A stretch of DNA of 7,044 nt from Verrucomicrobiota bacterium. GTDB lineage: Bacteria; Verrucomicrobiota; Verrucomicrobiia; Verrucomicrobiales; Akkermansiaceae. Made by a program: the position numbers and the translations under genes. Under the pieces are notes generated by a model that saw only the letters and a list, made by a program, of their open reading frames with translations, did not search any database and was not told where the DNA came from. Within the stretch, counting starts at the first letter, position 1. Each line of letters starts with the position of its first letter. Of the stretch, positions 6,931-7,044 are shown piece after piece. The stretch spans positions 1 to 7,044 of the forward strand of contig VFJU01000399.1 of NCBI GenBank assembly GCA_009885905.1, written 5' to 3'.

Positions 6931-7044
6931 CCTCCTCGCCGTCATCAAAGCGGAGGGGAAAATGTGAAACCTCACGCGAAGGCGCGAAGCCGCGAAGAAA
7001 AAGCAAAAAAAGCCGAGCAATTTTCTTCTCCTCAATTCCTTCGC
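6931..7044. repeat. Intergenic repeat, copy 2 (cut by window edge)
   Basis: Second copy, 206 bases after the first. Its left palindrome arm (6971-6997) is identical to that of copy 1. The centre carries substitutions (for example AAAAAGC against AAAAGGC), and the right arm starts at about 7039 and is cut at 7044. Together with the 71 bases between the copies (6860-6930), this accounts for the whole gene-free end of the window. Confidence 0.85.

Noticed and set aside
6633..7035. Overlapping minus-strand frames of 69-76 codons rich in Arg/Ser
   Set aside because: They run through the CGCGAAG palindromes and the A-rich loops. Their Lys/Arg-Arg-rich and Phe-rich stretches are direct translations of the repeat, and there is no start context or recognisable domain.

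Overview
The window reads as ordinary chromosomal DNA of a Gram-negative bacterium with moderate GC. A member of the Verrucomicrobia (PVC group) is my best guess. This rests on the GH77 enzyme type, a very large protein of the diphosphate-dependent PEP carboxykinase kind, start sites without clear Shine-Dalgarno sequences, and intergenic CGCGAAG-type palindromic repeats. It is inference, not proof.

Layout. Positions 1-500 (minus strand) hold the N-terminal third of IMP dehydrogenase (guaB), cut by the window edge. Positions 606-2336 (minus) hold a complete GH77 4-alpha-glucanotransferase (malQ type), which lies upstream of guaB on the same strand. Only a weak hairpin with a T-run lies between them. 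A divergent intergenic region (2337-2481) leads to a small plus-strand lipoprotein (2482-2919) whose mature part is a highly charged, Ala/Lys/Glu/Asp-rich LEA-like helix. This gene is closed by a very strong intrinsic terminator (2957-2993). After an AT-rich control region, with a promoter-like pair enclosing a small inverted repeat, comes the main gene of the window. It is a 1159-residue protein (3130-6609) that I assign to the PPi-type phosphoenolpyruvate carboxykinases. The last 435 bases (6610-7044) hold no convincing gene. They contain a short hairpin and two copies of a repeat spaced exactly 206 bases apart, each built around a long imperfect palindrome of CGCGAAG octamers. The second copy is cut by the window edge.

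How the genes relate. They are mostly independent transcription units of central metabolism: purine synthesis (guaB), glucan remodelling (malQ), an envelope lipoprotein, and the PEP/oxaloacetate interconversion. A link between glucan turnover and PEP metabolism is biochemically reasonable, but the layout (opposite strands, terminator between) does not show co-regulation. I see no CRISPR array, tRNA, rRNA, transposase or phage gene. The most notable items are the PPi-PEPCK candidate and the 3'-flanking repeat.
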